Origin: Thermoflexia bacterium
GTDB lineage: Bacteria > Chloroflexota > Anaerolineae > B4-G1
Reading direction: 5' to 3'
DNA length: 51,676 nucleotides
Assembly: GCA_011192155.1 (NCBI GenBank)
Contig: DUEK01000003.1
Span: forward strand, 47,919-99,594
Part shown: one piece after another, positions 31,952 through 40,661 of the stretch
Position numbering within the stretch: the first letter of the stretch is position 1
Layout of the letters: the number at the start of each line of letters is the position of its first letter
Translations under genes and position numbers: made by a program
The notes under the pieces: model-generated
What the model was told of the DNA's origin: nothing
Database searches by the model: none
Seen by the model: the letters and a program-made list of their open reading frames with translations, nothing else

Positions 31952-33021
31952 TCGCGACGGCGTAGAAAGGCCGGAATCTCCAGATCATCCTTGTCAAAAG
32001 CCGGAACTGGGAACTCGACCTTTTCGCTGAACGAAGCACGCGCCACACGCGCTGCGCGAGGCCGTGGCTCCGCCTGGTCAAAGCCAGTCGCAATGACGGT
32101 GATGCGAATATCTTCGCCCATATTCTCGTCAATGACGGCCCCAAAGATGAGGTTCACGTCGGGATGAGCGGTCTGCTTGATGATCGAAGCCGCCTCGTTG
32201 ACCTCGAACAGGCTCAGATCGGGCCCGCCGGTGATGTTGAAGAGAACGCCGCGAGCGCCGTCAATCGTGATATCCAGGAGCCGATTGGAGATAGCTTGCT
32301 GCGAGGCCTCAACCGCCCGACTCTCACCGCTAGCGCGTCCAACCGCCATCAGCGCCGCGCCTCCCTGAGACATGATCGTCCGCACATCGGCAAAGTCCAG
32401 GTTTATCAGACCAGGCACGGTGATTAGTTCCGAGATACCCTGAACGCCCTGGCGCAGCACATCATCGGCCAGCGAGAAGGCGTCCTGCAAACTGACCCGC
32501 TTATCGGTGATTTCCAGCAGCCGGTCGTTGGGGATCACGATCAGCGTGTCCACCTCCTCCTTGAACTGCTCAACCCCCGTCCGCGCCGTCTCTGTGCGCA
32601 CCGAACCCTCCCAATTGAAAGGGCGGGTGACGACACCGATGGTCAGAGCGCCCATCTCTCTGGCGACGCGAGCGATGACGGGCGAAGCGCCTGTGCCTGT
32701 GCCGCCTCCCATGCCAGCGGTGATGAACACCATGTCGGAGCCTTCCAGAACCTGATGCAACTCGTCGGCAGATTCTTCCGCCGCTTTGTGGCCCAGTTCT
32801 GGATCGCCTCCCACACCCAGCCCGCGCGTCAGCTTATCGCCGATGCGCACTCGCTTGGGCGCGTCTGAGAGCATGAGGGCTTGAGCATCGGTGTTGATTG
32901 CGATAAAGTCAACACCAGTCAGCCCCTCGGCGATCATGCGGTTGATGGCATTGCTGCCGCCGCCTCCCACGCCGACGACTCGAATCTGTGCGAAACTCTC
33001 TGTTTGGGGTGCTGTATTCAT
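31948..33021 (-). CDS. ftsZ: cell division GTPase FtsZ
   Basis: 357 residues from ATG 33021, which has AGGAGG at proper spacing; the longer open frame is not used. Nucleotide-binding [14 protein letters not shown], tubulin signature GGGTGTG (105-111), T7 loop LINLDFADV and the C-terminal peptide [13 protein letters not shown] (FtsA/SepF binding type) are all present. It polymerises into the Z-ring. Last gene of the dcw cluster, 31 nt after ftsA. Length is slightly short for the family because the C-terminal linker is short. Confidence 0.98.
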   Translation of the reverse strand: MNTAPQTESFAQIRVVGVGGGGSNAINRMIAEGLTGVDFIAINTDAQALMLSDAPKRVRIGDKLTRGLGVGGDPELGHKAAEESADELHQVLEGSDMVFITAGMGGGTGTGASPVIARVAREMGALTIGVVTRPFNWEGSVRTETARTGVEQFKEEVDTLIVIPNDRLLEITDKRVSLQDAFSLADDVLRQGVQGISELITVPGLINLDFADVRTIMSQGGAALMAVGRASGESRAVEASQQAISNRLLDITIDGARGVLFNITGGPDLSLFEVNEAASIIKQTAHPDVNLIFGAVIDENMGEDIRITVIATGFDQAEPRPRAARVARASFSEKVEFPVPAFDKDDLEIPAFLRRRD

Positions 33022-33052
33022 TTTGTTCCTCCTATTTATCCGTGAACAGTGA

Positions 33053-34270
33053 TTAGGGCAAGAGCGCCCGAAACCAATCAAAAAAGCGCCTTCCCGCGCC
33101 TGGAGCAGGCTTGCGTAACCGGGGCCGCGCATCCATCGTCATCCCCCAATCTATTAACCCCGCGCTCGTCGCATAAGCCGGGCTAGAAATTTTGTCCACG
33201 AGGCCGCGCAGCCGCCGGGGCGGGCCTACCCGCACGGGCAGCCCCACGACGTCACGTCCCAACTCCTGGAGGCCCGGCATCTGGACCGCGCCGCCACACA
33301 ACACGACGCCTGCTGGCAACAATCCATCGTACCCAGAACGCTTGATCTCCTGATGAATCATCGAAAGTATCTCTTCCACCCGCGCCTCAATGATCTCGGC
33401 CAGCTTCCAGCGCGGCACGACGTGTGGAGCGTCGCCGCCAAAAGCCGATACAGTGAACCGTTCATCGGGCGGTACCTGAGCCGCGCGAGCGTGACCGTGC
33501 TGTATCTTGATCTGCTCGGCGATGTCCGGCGGCAGCCGTAGGCCAATGGCGATATCTCCGGTGACGTACTCGCCGCCCACCCCCAGCGTGACCGTGTGCC
33601 AGACCGCGCCGTCAATGAAAATCGCAATGTCGGTGACGCCCGTACCGATATCGGCCAGCACGACCCCCATCTCGCGCTCAGTGTCTGTGAGTACGGCGTT
33701 GCCGGCGGCCAGGCTCGTCAATACCAACTCATCCACCCCCACTCCGGCTTCCTCTACGCACTTGACCATGTTCTGTATACAAGTACTGGAACCAGTGACG
33801 ATGTGAGTCTCTACCTCCAAGCGATAACCATACATCCCGACCGGGTCGCGCACGCCGCTCTGCCCGTCCACTACATAGCCACGGGGAATCACATGCAAGA
33901 CCTCTTGGTTGTAAGGCACCGCGATGGCATGCGCAGCCTCCAACGCCCGATCCACATCCTCCACCGTGATGCCGTGCTCGCGGTGGGAGATACCGACCAC
34001 GCCCCGGCTGTTGAGCGAAGAGATATGCACGCCGCTGATGCCCACATAGGCCCGCTCAATCTCGTACCCCGACGTGCGCTCGGCTTTCTCGACCGAGGCC
34101 GCGATGGCAGCCGTGGCATCCGCCACGTTGACCACCACTCCCTGGCGGACGCCCCGTGAAAGCGCCTGCCCTACGCCGATCACGCGCAGGTCGCCGCTAG
34201 CATCCACCTCGCCCACCAGGGTGCACACCTTGCTGCCGCCCACATCAATGCCTACGATTGTTCGTTCCAT
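33053..34270 (-). CDS. ftsA: cell division protein FtsA
   Basis: 405 residues of the actin/Hsp70 fold: phosphate 1 motif [12 protein letters not shown], phosphate 2 [15 protein letters not shown], adenosine motif [13 protein letters not shown]. The C-terminus [12 protein letters not shown] can form the amphipathic membrane-targeting helix. It tethers FtsZ to the membrane. The ATG is not preceded by a ribosome site but by AATC-type repeats (34271-34332), so translation may depend on another mechanism. Confidence 0.96.
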   Translation of the reverse strand: MERTIVGIDVGGSKVCTLVGEVDASGDLRVIGVGQALSRGVRQGVVVNVADATAAIAASVEKAERTSGYEIERAYVGISGVHISSLNSRGVVGISHREHGITVEDVDRALEAAHAIAVPYNQEVLHVIPRGYVVDGQSGVRDPVGMYGYRLEVETHIVTGSSTCIQNMVKCVEEAGVGVDELVLTSLAAGNAVLTDTEREMGVVLADIGTGVTDIAIFIDGAVWHTVTLGVGGEYVTGDIAIGLRLPPDIAEQIKIQHGHARAAQVPPDERFTVSAFGGDAPHVVPRWKLAEIIEARVEEILSMIHQEIKRSGYDGLLPAGVVLCGGAVQMPGLQELGRDVVGLPVRVGPPRRLRGLVDKISSPAYATSAGLIDWGMTMDARPRLRKPAPGAGRRFFDWFRALLP

Positions 34271-34332
34271 GATTTTAGATTCGTTGATTTTGGATTTGGT
34301 GATTTTAGGTGATTCTAGATTTGGTGATCTGG
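34271..34332. repeat. GATTNNN 7-8-mer tract before ftsA
   Basis: Successive units GATTTTA, GATTCGTT, GATTTTG, GATTTGGT, GATTTTAGGT, GATTCTA, GATTTGGT, GATCTGG lie directly upstream of the ftsA ATG (minus strand reads AATC repeats). The tract replaces a ribosome site. Confidence 0.6.
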
Positions 34333-34387
34333 CTCACAGTCCCCCGAGTCACAGATCTCTAAATCACAAATCTCCAAATCTTACGTC

Positions 34388-35209
34388 CTACCGTTCGTTC
34401 GTCAGCGAATAATAAGGAACATCGGGAAAGCGCACGTCCACAAATTGAGGCGTCAAACCGCGCGCTTTCAGGTCTGCCGTCAGCCACTCTAGCGCCCGCC
34501 AGCGCTCGGCCATCCCCGGCCCCTGCCCCAAGATTATGCGCCAGCCTCGCTCGTCGGTGAACGTCAGACCTCGACCCGGTACGTAGAGCAAGCGAGACAC
34601 ATCCGCTCCAACCGACCACAGCTCGCTCAACGCAACGCGGACGCGCTCGTCCAGCCGCCCATCCCCGTCTCGGGGCAACGGTCCCTGAACCAGCCAGCCT
34701 TCCGCGAGCGTCCCTGGAGCGGCAAAGATGATGCCATCGGCGTCAATCCACCACAACTTTCCTTCCTCGTCCCACGTCACCCTCGGCTGCCGCTCCACGA
34801 CAGTGATAGTACATTTCTCGTCCAGCACCCCGCAGGCGACCCGTGCGCTCTCCAAGCCCGGCAGTTCAGCCAAGATGCGAGACTCCACCTCGGCCGGCCG
34901 CACCCACAGGGCGTGCAGCCCCAGCAACCCGCTGGCCCGGAACACCTCGTCGGGCGACACGCGGGCCGTACCCACCACGTCGGCGTGATAGACGTAGAGC
35001 CGGTCATCGAGTGCAAGCCACAGCCCTCCGACAATTACCACGAGCAACAGCAATAACAGCAAATTGCGAATTGCGGATGCCGACCGCTGCAGTCGGGCCG
35101 AGTTGCGAGCTTTTGCCCGCTGTCTGGGCCGCGTCCGGCCCAAGACCAGCGCGCTGGACGCTTCAAACCGTCGTCTCTTATTCCGCCGTCCTCTCGTAGA
35201 TTTGCTCAT
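34388..35209 (-). CDS. ftsQ: cell division protein FtsQ/DivIB
   Basis: About 273 residues. A basic cytoplasmic tail (GRRNKRRRFE), one transmembrane helix (about 50-66), a POTRA-like domain (YHADVVGTARVSPDEVF... LWVRPAEVES) and a beta domain ending PQFVDVRFPDVPYYSL. FtsQ bridges FtsL/FtsB to the early divisome. The ATG arises in a 7-mer tract (CAATGAG) with no ribosome site; TTG two codons earlier is an alternative. Position between ddl and ftsA is typical. Confidence 0.93.
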   Translation of the reverse strand: MSKSTRGRRNKRRRFEASSALVLGRTRPRQRAKARNSARLQRSASAIRNLLLLLLLVVIVGGLWLALDDRLYVYHADVVGTARVSPDEVFRASGLLGLHALWVRPAEVESRILAELPGLESARVACGVLDEKCTITVVERQPRVTWDEEGKLWWIDADGIIFAAPGTLAEGWLVQGPLPRDGDGRLDERVRVALSELWSVGADVSRLLYVPGRGLTFTDERGWRIILGQGPGMAERWRALEWLTADLKARGLTPQFVDVRFPDVPYYSLTNER

Positions 35210-35246
35210 TGCCAATCGTTAATTGCCCATTGGTCATCAGCAATTC
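35205..35246. repeat. NNNATTG 7-mer tract at the ftsQ start
   Basis: Units CTCATTG, CCAATCG, TTAATTG, CCCATTG, GTCATCA, GCAATTC in exact 7-nt phase. The ftsQ start codon (minus strand) lies in the first unit. Confidence 0.7.
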
Positions 35247-35359
35247 CCGTTTTGTAGCCGCGATTTCCATATCGCGTACATTATGTTGCGTAAAACGGGC
35301 TGCGCGATATGGAAATCGCGGCTACATCTGAACATTTTCCCCATAACGGGAATTGCTGA
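35237..35359. repeat. nested inverted-repeat element in the ddl-ftsQ gap
   Basis: Outer 15-bp arms TCAGCAATTCCCGTT / AACGGGAATTGCTGA are perfect. Inside are 23-bp perfect inverted arms (35254-35276 and 35303-35325, beginning GTAGCCGCGATTTCC), each of which can also fold alone with an ATGGAA-type loop. It is 123 bp, has no coding capacity, and is embedded in the 7-mer tracts on both sides. Confidence 0.85.
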
Positions 35360-35383
35360 TTGGTCATTGTTAATTGGTCATTG
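35349..35383. repeat. NNNATTG 7-mer tract across the ddl stop
   Basis: GGAATTG, CTGATTG, GTCATTG, TTAATTG, GTCATTG: five contiguous 7-nt units. The ddl stop (TCA at 35378-35380, minus TGA) is in the last one. Confidence 0.8.
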
Positions 35384-36520
35384 TTTAGGCTGATACAAAG
35401 TCTCCGAGCGAGCCCTGTCTCGATACCGCTCGAGCGCCAGATCAATCAACCGGTCAACCAATTCTGGATAAGGAATACCGCTGGCTTCCCACAGCTTGGG
35501 GTACATACTGATAGAGGTGAACCCCGGAATGGTGTTCACTTCGTTGACGTACAATTTCCCCGGCCCTGGGTCGCTCTCGCCAGAGAGAAGAAAATCGGCC
35601 CGCGCCATCCCCGCGCAATCAATCACCTTGTAAACGCGCACCGCCAGGTCGCGCACCTGCTCGGTCATCTCTGGCGAGATGGGAGCGGGGATCAACAATT
35701 GCGACGCCTGGTCGCCGCCGTCAATGTATTTGGACTCGTAACTGTAGAACTCGCGGCTGGGAATGATCTCGCCCGGCAGCGAGGCGATGGGGTCGTCATT
35801 GCCCAGCACGCTGACCTCGATCTCGCGCGCTTGCGGCACGGCCGCTTCGACGATCAATTTGCGGTCGTAGCGGGCCGCCTCGGTCAGACCGGCCGCCAGC
35901 CCGGCCCGGTCGTGGCACTTGCTGATGCCGACGCTAGAACCCAGGTTGGCCGGTTTGGTAAAGACCGGATAATCCAACGCCGCCTCGACCCGCTCCAGCA
36001 CCTCATCGGGGTCAGCGTCCCACTCCCTGCGCTTGAACGTCACATCATCCACGATGGGCAAATTGTGAGCGCGCATTATGTCCTTGAAAGCGATCTTGTC
36101 CAGCCCCAACACCGAGCCTATCACGCCCGCCCCCACGTAGGGGATGCCGGCCAGTTCCAGCAATCCCTGCACCGTGCCATCCTCGCCATACGTCCCGTGC
36201 AGGACGGGAAAGACAACATCAAGTTCCGTCAATCGCGTCGCCCTGATGGCTTGCTCTGTGTCATCCAAGTGCATCAGGCCGCGCCGGGAGGGGTCGCCCA
36301 GCAACGCGGCCGGCCGGCTCGCGTCCGGGTCGCCCGCCAGCAGCGCCTTCAACGGATCCCCCGACGCAATCCAGCGCCCTTCCCTGGTGATGCCGATGGG
36401 CACGATCTCGTACTTTTTCTTATCCAGCGCGTTCATCACCGATTGGGCGGACATGAGCGAGACCTCGTGCTCGCCCGAACGACCGCCAAAGATGACGCCT
36501 ACGCGGATTTTTGTCGCCAC
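35378..36520 (-). CDS. ddl: D-alanine--D-alanine ligase
   Basis: 380 residues, ATP-grasp family. [11 protein letters not shown] at the N-terminus, [25 protein letters not shown] and the metal-binding [12 protein letters not shown] are present. It makes the D-Ala-D-Ala dipeptide for MurF. Starts with GTG, preceded by GAGAGGGG, and overlaps the end of murB by 22 nt, so the two are coupled. Its last residues and stop come from the 7-mer tract. Confidence 0.97.
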   Translation of the reverse strand: MATKIRVGVIFGGRSGEHEVSLMSAQSVMNALDKKKYEIVPIGITREGRWIASGDPLKALLAGDPDASRPAALLGDPSRRGLMHLDDTEQAIRATRLTELDVVFPVLHGTYGEDGTVQGLLELAGIPYVGAGVIGSVLGLDKIAFKDIMRAHNLPIVDDVTFKRREWDADPDEVLERVEAALDYPVFTKPANLGSSVGISKCHDRAGLAAGLTEAARYDRKLIVEAAVPQAREIEVSVLGNDDPIASLPGEIIPSREFYSYESKYIDGGDQASQLLIPAPISPEMTEQVRDLAVRVYKVIDCAGMARADFLLSGESDPGPGKLYVNEVNTIPGFTSISMYPKLWEASGIPYPELVDRLIDLALERYRDRARSETLYQPKQ

Positions 36521-37425
36521 GGCCCCTCTCCTAACAATTCAATTTCCAACTCGAGCTGCATACCAAACTGCTGCCCGACTGTGGCGCGCGCGTGTTGTAT
36601 GAGCGCCCAAACATCGGCCGCCGTCGCGCCGCCGGTGTTCATAAAGAAATTGCCATGCAGCTCTGAAATCTGCGCCCCGCCGACGCGATACCCCCGCAGC
36701 CCCGCCTGCTCGATGAGGTACCCGGCGTGGCTATCTGGCGGATTCTTGAAAGTGGAGCCCACCGTCGCCCCGGCGGGATGGCGCGTCCGTCGCCACTCCA
36801 AAATTTCGTCCGCTCGCGCCGCCAGCGATTCCGAGTCCTGCGGCTCCAATTCAAACGTCGCCGCGAGAACCACGTACCCCCCGCCCCGCTTGATCCGGCT
36901 CAAGCGATACTCGAACTCGAACCACTCGTTCGACCTCGCCACGGCCTCGCCGCTCGGCTCCAGCACCGTCGCGCTGTGTAAAATGGCGGCGATGTCGCCC
37001 TCGAAAGCGCCCGCGTTGCCCACCACCGCCCCGCCCACCGTCCCCGGCAGCCCGGCCGCCCACTCCAATCCCGCCAGCCCGCGCCTGACGGCCTCGCCGG
37101 CCAGCGCGGCCAATAACGCGCCCGTCTCCGCCCGCGCCACCGGCCCATCGAACTCTACGCGCGCCGCCCGGTTGACGATCACCAGCCCACGCACCCCGCT
37201 ATCGGCGACGAGCACGTTGCAGCCGCCGCCCAGCACGCGCCAATCTATGCCGTGCCGCTGCGCCAGCTCCACCGCCCCGACCACCTCGCCCGCGCTCTCG
37301 CAGACGATCAACAGATCGGCCGGGCCGCCGACGCGCAAGCACGTGTGAGAGGCCAACGGCTCATCGCGCCGGACGCGCGGCCCCAGTGCCTCGGCCAACA
37401 TGTTCAAGTCAGAGCTAACGGTCAC
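36499..37425 (-). CDS. murB: UDP-N-acetylenolpyruvoylglucosamine reductase MurB
   Basis: About 308 residues, FAD-binding. [26 protein letters not shown], the catalytic Ser in [11 protein letters not shown] and a C-terminal acidic region ([10 protein letters not shown]) are the marks of MurB. It reduces the enolpyruvyl group to give UDP-MurNAc. The start is probably GTG 37425, three bases after AGGAGG; ATG 37401 is an alternative. The gene start overlaps the end of the 51-codon frame at 37415-37570. No murA is present in the window. Confidence 0.95.
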   Translation of the reverse strand: MTVSSDLNMLAEALGPRVRRDEPLASHTCLRVGGPADLLIVCESAGEVVGAVELAQRHGIDWRVLGGGCNVLVADSGVRGLVIVNRAARVEFDGPVARAETGALLAALAGEAVRRGLAGLEWAAGLPGTVGGAVVGNAGAFEGDIAAILHSATVLEPSGEAVARSNEWFEFEYRLSRIKRGGGYVVLAATFELEPQDSESLAARADEILEWRRTRHPAGATVGSTFKNPPDSHAGYLIEQAGLRGYRVGGAQISELHGNFFMNTGGATAADVWALIQHARATVGQQFGMQLELEIELLGEGPWRQKSA

Positions 37426-37570
37426 GTTCCTCCTCAATTTTTACCAGGTGCATTTTCCGCACCACCACCTCGCACGCAAAGCCGCGCCGAGTCCGTTTTC
37501 GCTTTCGCACATTCCTCAGCCGCTTTCCCAAACGCCCACCCCTCTCACCCGCGTCGCCACTCCCTTTCAT
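37415..37570 (-). CDS. possible small basic protein between murC and murB
   Basis: A 51-codon frame from ATG 37570 with GGAGG 7 nt upstream, ending TAG inside the first codons of murB. The peptide is strongly basic (KRLRNVRKRKRTRRG) and has one Cys. It may be a real small protein, or a coupling frame that carries ribosomes to murB, whose own ribosome site lies inside it. Composition is unusual and conservation is unknown. Confidence 0.35.
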   Translation of the reverse strand: MKGSGDAGERGGRLGKRLRNVRKRKRTRRGFACEVVVRKMHLVKIEEERDR

Positions 37571-37599
37571 CCTAAATCCTCCCACCTCCCGCCCTGCCA

Positions 37600-37633
37600 C
37601 TCATTGCTCATTATTCATTGGTCTTGGTCATTG
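37600..37633. repeat. NNCATTG 7-mer tract across the murC stop
   Basis: CTCATTG, CTCATTA, TTCATTG, a 6-nt GTCTTG, GTCATTG. The murC stop (TCA at 37615-37617, minus TGA) lies in it, so the protein ends NDQDQ from repeat units. Confidence 0.75.
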
Positions 37634-39006
37634 CCCAACACTTCCAGCAGCCACTCCCCCACCCTATTCCCATCCCCCGCGCCCAGCGTCAGCACCACGT
37701 TACCGGGCCGCACCTCGGTGCCCAGCCACACCAACGCCTCGTCCAGCGACCCCGCGCAGCGTACGTCGGGGTGCTGCATCTCGGCCGCCACGTCGCGGCT
37801 ACTGGTATTCAGTGCATCGGTCTCGCGGGCGGCATAGATGGGCAATAGGATAACGTGATCGGCCAAGTCGAACGCCCGCGCAAAATCCTTCAACAGCGCC
37901 CTGGTGCGGCTGTAAGTGTGAGGCTGCCACACCGCCCACAGTGAGCGATGGGGAAAACGCGCGCGCGCCGCCTGGAGCGTTACCCGAATCGCCGTCGGAT
38001 GGTGAGCGTAATCGTCTACCACGGTAACGCCGCCAGACTCACCCTTGATCTCAAAGCGCCGCTTCACCCCTCGGAACTCGGTCAGCGCGGAGCGTGCCAC
38101 TCTCAAGGGAACATTGAGAAAGTCCGCCACCGCTATAGCCGCTGCCGCGTTGGAAGCGTTGTGGGTGCCGGGCAGCCGCAGCCGCACCAACCCCAACACC
38201 TCTCCCCCGCGAGTGATCAAAAAGTCCACGCCTCCGGCAAAGTTGGGACGCACATCCTCGGCCCGCCATTCGGCGCCCTCCTCCAACCCAAAGAAAGCCA
38301 CCGCGCCTCCCGCCTCCCGCCGCCGCTCGCCGAGCGCGCGTGCCGCCGGATCGTCCCAACAGGCTACCAGCAGCCCATCGCGCGGTACCAATGCCACGAA
38401 CTCGGCAAAAGCAGCCTGAAAGTCGTCAAAAGTCGGGTAGCAGTCCGGGTGGTCGTGCTCGACATTGGTCACTACCGCCACCGTCGGCTTCAAGCCGAGG
38501 AAGGTACGGTCATACTCGTCCGCTTCGATGACAAAGAGCGGCTCCTTGCCCGCGTGGGCGTTCGTCTCCAGCCCGGCGAGCACCCCACCGACGATAAAGG
38601 TCGGGTCGCGCTCGGCTTTCAGAAGAATGGACGCAATCATCGCCGTCGTCGTCGTCTTGCCTTTCGTTCCGGCGACTGTCACTCCCAGTCGCCCATTCAT
38701 CATGCGGCCAAGAACCTGCGGGCGCTTTAGAACCGGAATTCCTGCGGCCTGGGCCGCCCGTACCTCGACGTTGGAGGCCGGCACTGCGGAAGAGACGACG
38801 ACCAGATCAGCGCCGTTCACGTTTTCCGCCCGGTGCCCGTCGAAAACGCGCACGCCGTCGCGGGCTAGCGATTCCGCGACCGGAGAGAGCGTCAAGTCGG
38901 AACCAGAGACCTCAGCCCCTTGCTCCATCAGCACCCGGGCGATGGCGGAAAGCCCCGCCCCGCCAATGCCTATCAGATGGATGTGTTTGCCAGAAAAAGT
39001 CGTCAT
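37615..39006 (-). CDS. murC: UDP-N-acetylmuramate--L-alanine ligase MurC
   Basis: 463 residues of the Mur ligase family. N-terminal HIHLIGIGGAGLSAIA, ATP-binding GTKGKTTTTAMIAS, VVTNVEHDHPD and VVDDYAHHPTAI are diagnostic of MurC. It adds the first amino acid to UDP-MurNAc. The ATG lacks a strong ribosome site. It sits 39 nt after the CvpA-like gene. Confidence 0.97.
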   Translation of the reverse strand: MTTFSGKHIHLIGIGGAGLSAIARVLMEQGAEVSGSDLTLSPVAESLARDGVRVFDGHRAENVNGADLVVVSSAVPASNVEVRAAQAAGIPVLKRPQVLGRMMNGRLGVTVAGTKGKTTTTAMIASILLKAERDPTFIVGGVLAGLETNAHAGKEPLFVIEADEYDRTFLGLKPTVAVVTNVEHDHPDCYPTFDDFQAAFAEFVALVPRDGLLVACWDDPAARALGERRREAGGAVAFFGLEEGAEWRAEDVRPNFAGGVDFLITRGGEVLGLVRLRLPGTHNASNAAAAIAVADFLNVPLRVARSALTEFRGVKRRFEIKGESGGVTVVDDYAHHPTAIRVTLQAARARFPHRSLWAVWQPHTYSRTRALLKDFARAFDLADHVILLPIYAARETDALNTSSRDVAAEMQHPDVRCAGSLDEALVWLGTEVRPGNVVLTLGAGDGNRVGEWLLEVLGNDQDQ

Positions 39007-39045
39007 CGGAACGCCCAGTTCGCTGTCGCGCGGCGGGATCGCGCG

Positions 39046-39570
39046 CTAAACGAGTACGATCACCAAAAAGACGGCCGCGAGCACAAAGATGGTCAAGAGC
39101 AATGGATCAGACACCCACGCCAGCGGCAGGTATTGAGTAGCAACCAGGTAAGACGTCGTCCCTTCGAGGGGCGGTTGAATGTCCCAGATACCGTAATTGG
39201 CGGCGTGGAGCAGGGACCAAATCACGCCCACGATCATGTATCCGTTAAAAGCGCCCATGACAAAACCCAACAGTATATCCTGTAAACCTTCTCGTGCGGC
39301 CTTTCCGGCCAGCCGGGCAGAGACCACAGGACCGGCATACCCGGCGACGGCCATAAAGACGATCAGGGCGCTATAGATATAAAACTGCTCCATCGGAGGC
39401 CGGTTGAGAATATCCTTGATGAAGGGCACATACTGGCTGAAAATCAGCCGCATGGATAGCGCCACGATGATACTGAACGAAACCAGTACCTCCTTGTGCC
39501 ACCCGCGCAAGGCGCCCATCAGGCCAAAAATCAAAACGAACCCCCATAAAACAGTGCTTAATGGCATCAT
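39046..39570 (-). CDS. CvpA-like membrane protein
   Basis: 174 residues with about four to five hydrophobic helices (roughly 3-21, 27-45, 66-88, 98-122, 152-172). GALRGWHKEVLVSFSIIVAL near the start resembles the CvpA family. The ATG follows AAGGAGG and overlaps the murG stop by 4 nt, so expression is tied to murG. CvpA proteins have been linked to envelope stress and toxin export; inside a dcw cluster an envelope role is likely but unproven. Confidence 0.75.
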   Translation of the reverse strand: MMPLSTVLWGFVLIFGLMGALRGWHKEVLVSFSIIVALSMRLIFSQYVPFIKDILNRPPMEQFYIYSALIVFMAVAGYAGPVVSARLAGKAAREGLQDILLGFVMGAFNGYMIVGVIWSLLHAANYGIWDIQPPLEGTTSYLVATQYLPLAWVSDPLLLTIFVLAAVFLVIVLV

Positions 39571-40661
39571 GTTGCGTACCTCCTTACCAAGCTAGACAAT
39601 TCTTCCGCCAGTCGCGCTGCCGCCTCGGGACAAGCCAGCGCCGCCATCCGCTCCGCCATTTCCGCCAGCGTCGCCCGGTCGGCAAACAGGCGGCGTACTG
39701 TGGGCAGCAATTCTTCAGACAAACGCTCGTCGTCCACCTGTAGCGCCGCCCCTCGCTCGGCCAACCACTCGGCGTTGACGCGCTGGTAGCGCCAGGCGTG
39801 TGGATAGGGCACCAACAGCGCGGGCAAGCCAAAGAAGGGCAATTCTCCCAACGTCGAAGCCCCCGCCCGGCAGACGGTCAAATCCGCAGCCGCCATCGCA
39901 GCCCCCATCTCGTGCAAGTAGGGGAAGGCGTGATAGCGACTCTTCAGCTCCGCCACAAGTCCATCGCGCCGCTCCGCCACCCACGGCCAATCCAGTTCAC
40001 CGCTCACGTGTACCACCTGCGTCAACTCCAATATCTGTTCCAATACCCCGCTCAGGGCCTGGTTGATGCTGCGCGCTCCCCGGCTTCCTCCCATCACCAG
40101 GAGCGCCGGTTCGTCGAGCGCCAATCCCAACGCGCCCCGCGCCCCGGTCCGGTCGAACTCGTGGAACTCGGCCCGCACCGGGTAGCCGGTCGTCACCACC
40201 TTGCGGGCCGGAAAGTAAGCGTGTGAATCATCCACCGTCACCGCCACCCGCGCCGCCAGGCGGGCGATGACGCGTACCGCCAGGCCCGGTTCAATATCAG
40301 GCAGGTAGACCAGGATGGGCGACCGCAACATCCAGGCAGCCAGAGCCACCGGCACACTGGCATAGCCCCCGGTCGCAAACAAGGCCGCCGGTCGCTCTTG
40401 GCGTCCCAGCCGGTAAGCGGCCCACCAGCCCCGCATCAACTTGATAAAGTTCTGCGCCGCCCGCCAGGGAGCCAATCCATGTACGCCCCCGGCCGGTATG
40501 CCCACAAAGCGCAACCCGGCCCGCTCGGCCAAGCGCCCTTCTACCCCGCCTTCCCCGCCGACGTATAGAACGTCAAACTCATCAGCGGCCAGCGCCTGCA
40601 CGACGGCCAGACCGGGATAGACGTGTCCCCCCGTTCCTCCACCGGCGATCCAGATTCGCAC
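39567..40661 (-). CDS. murG: UDP-GlcNAc:lipid I transferase MurG
   Basis: 364 residues, GT-B fold (GT28). GGGTGGHVYPGLAV at residues 7-20, the lipid-side loop, VMGGSRGARSINQAL and the donor motif CRAGASTLGELPFFGLPALLVPYP are present. It makes lipid II at the inner membrane face. GTG start with GAGGGGG upstream. The start overlaps the ftsW end by 80 nt, an unusually long overlap, but the conserved glycine loop requires this start. Confidence 0.97.
   Translation of the reverse strand: MRIWIAGGGTGGHVYPGLAVVQALAADEFDVLYVGGEGGVEGRLAERAGLRFVGIPAGGVHGLAPWRAAQNFIKLMRGWWAAYRLGRQERPAALFATGGYASVPVALAAWMLRSPILVYLPDIEPGLAVRVIARLAARVAVTVDDSHAYFPARKVVTTGYPVRAEFHEFDRTGARGALGLALDEPALLVMGGSRGARSINQALSGVLEQILELTQVVHVSGELDWPWVAERRDGLVAELKSRYHAFPYLHEMGAAMAAADLTVCRAGASTLGELPFFGLPALLVPYPHAWRYQRVNAEWLAERGAALQVDDERLSEELLPTVRRLFADRATLAEMAERMAALACPEAAARLAEELSSLVRRYAT

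Noticed and set aside
31948-33132. Longer FtsZ starting at 33132
   Set aside because: The extra 37 residues overlap the ftsA end and do not match the family; AGGAGG is placed for ATG 33021.
35360-37348. 662-codon plus-strand open frame opposite ddl and murB
   Set aside because: It is antisense to two clearly conserved genes, has no domain or ribosome site, and has the Arg/Ala/Pro-rich composition of a GC-driven shadow frame.
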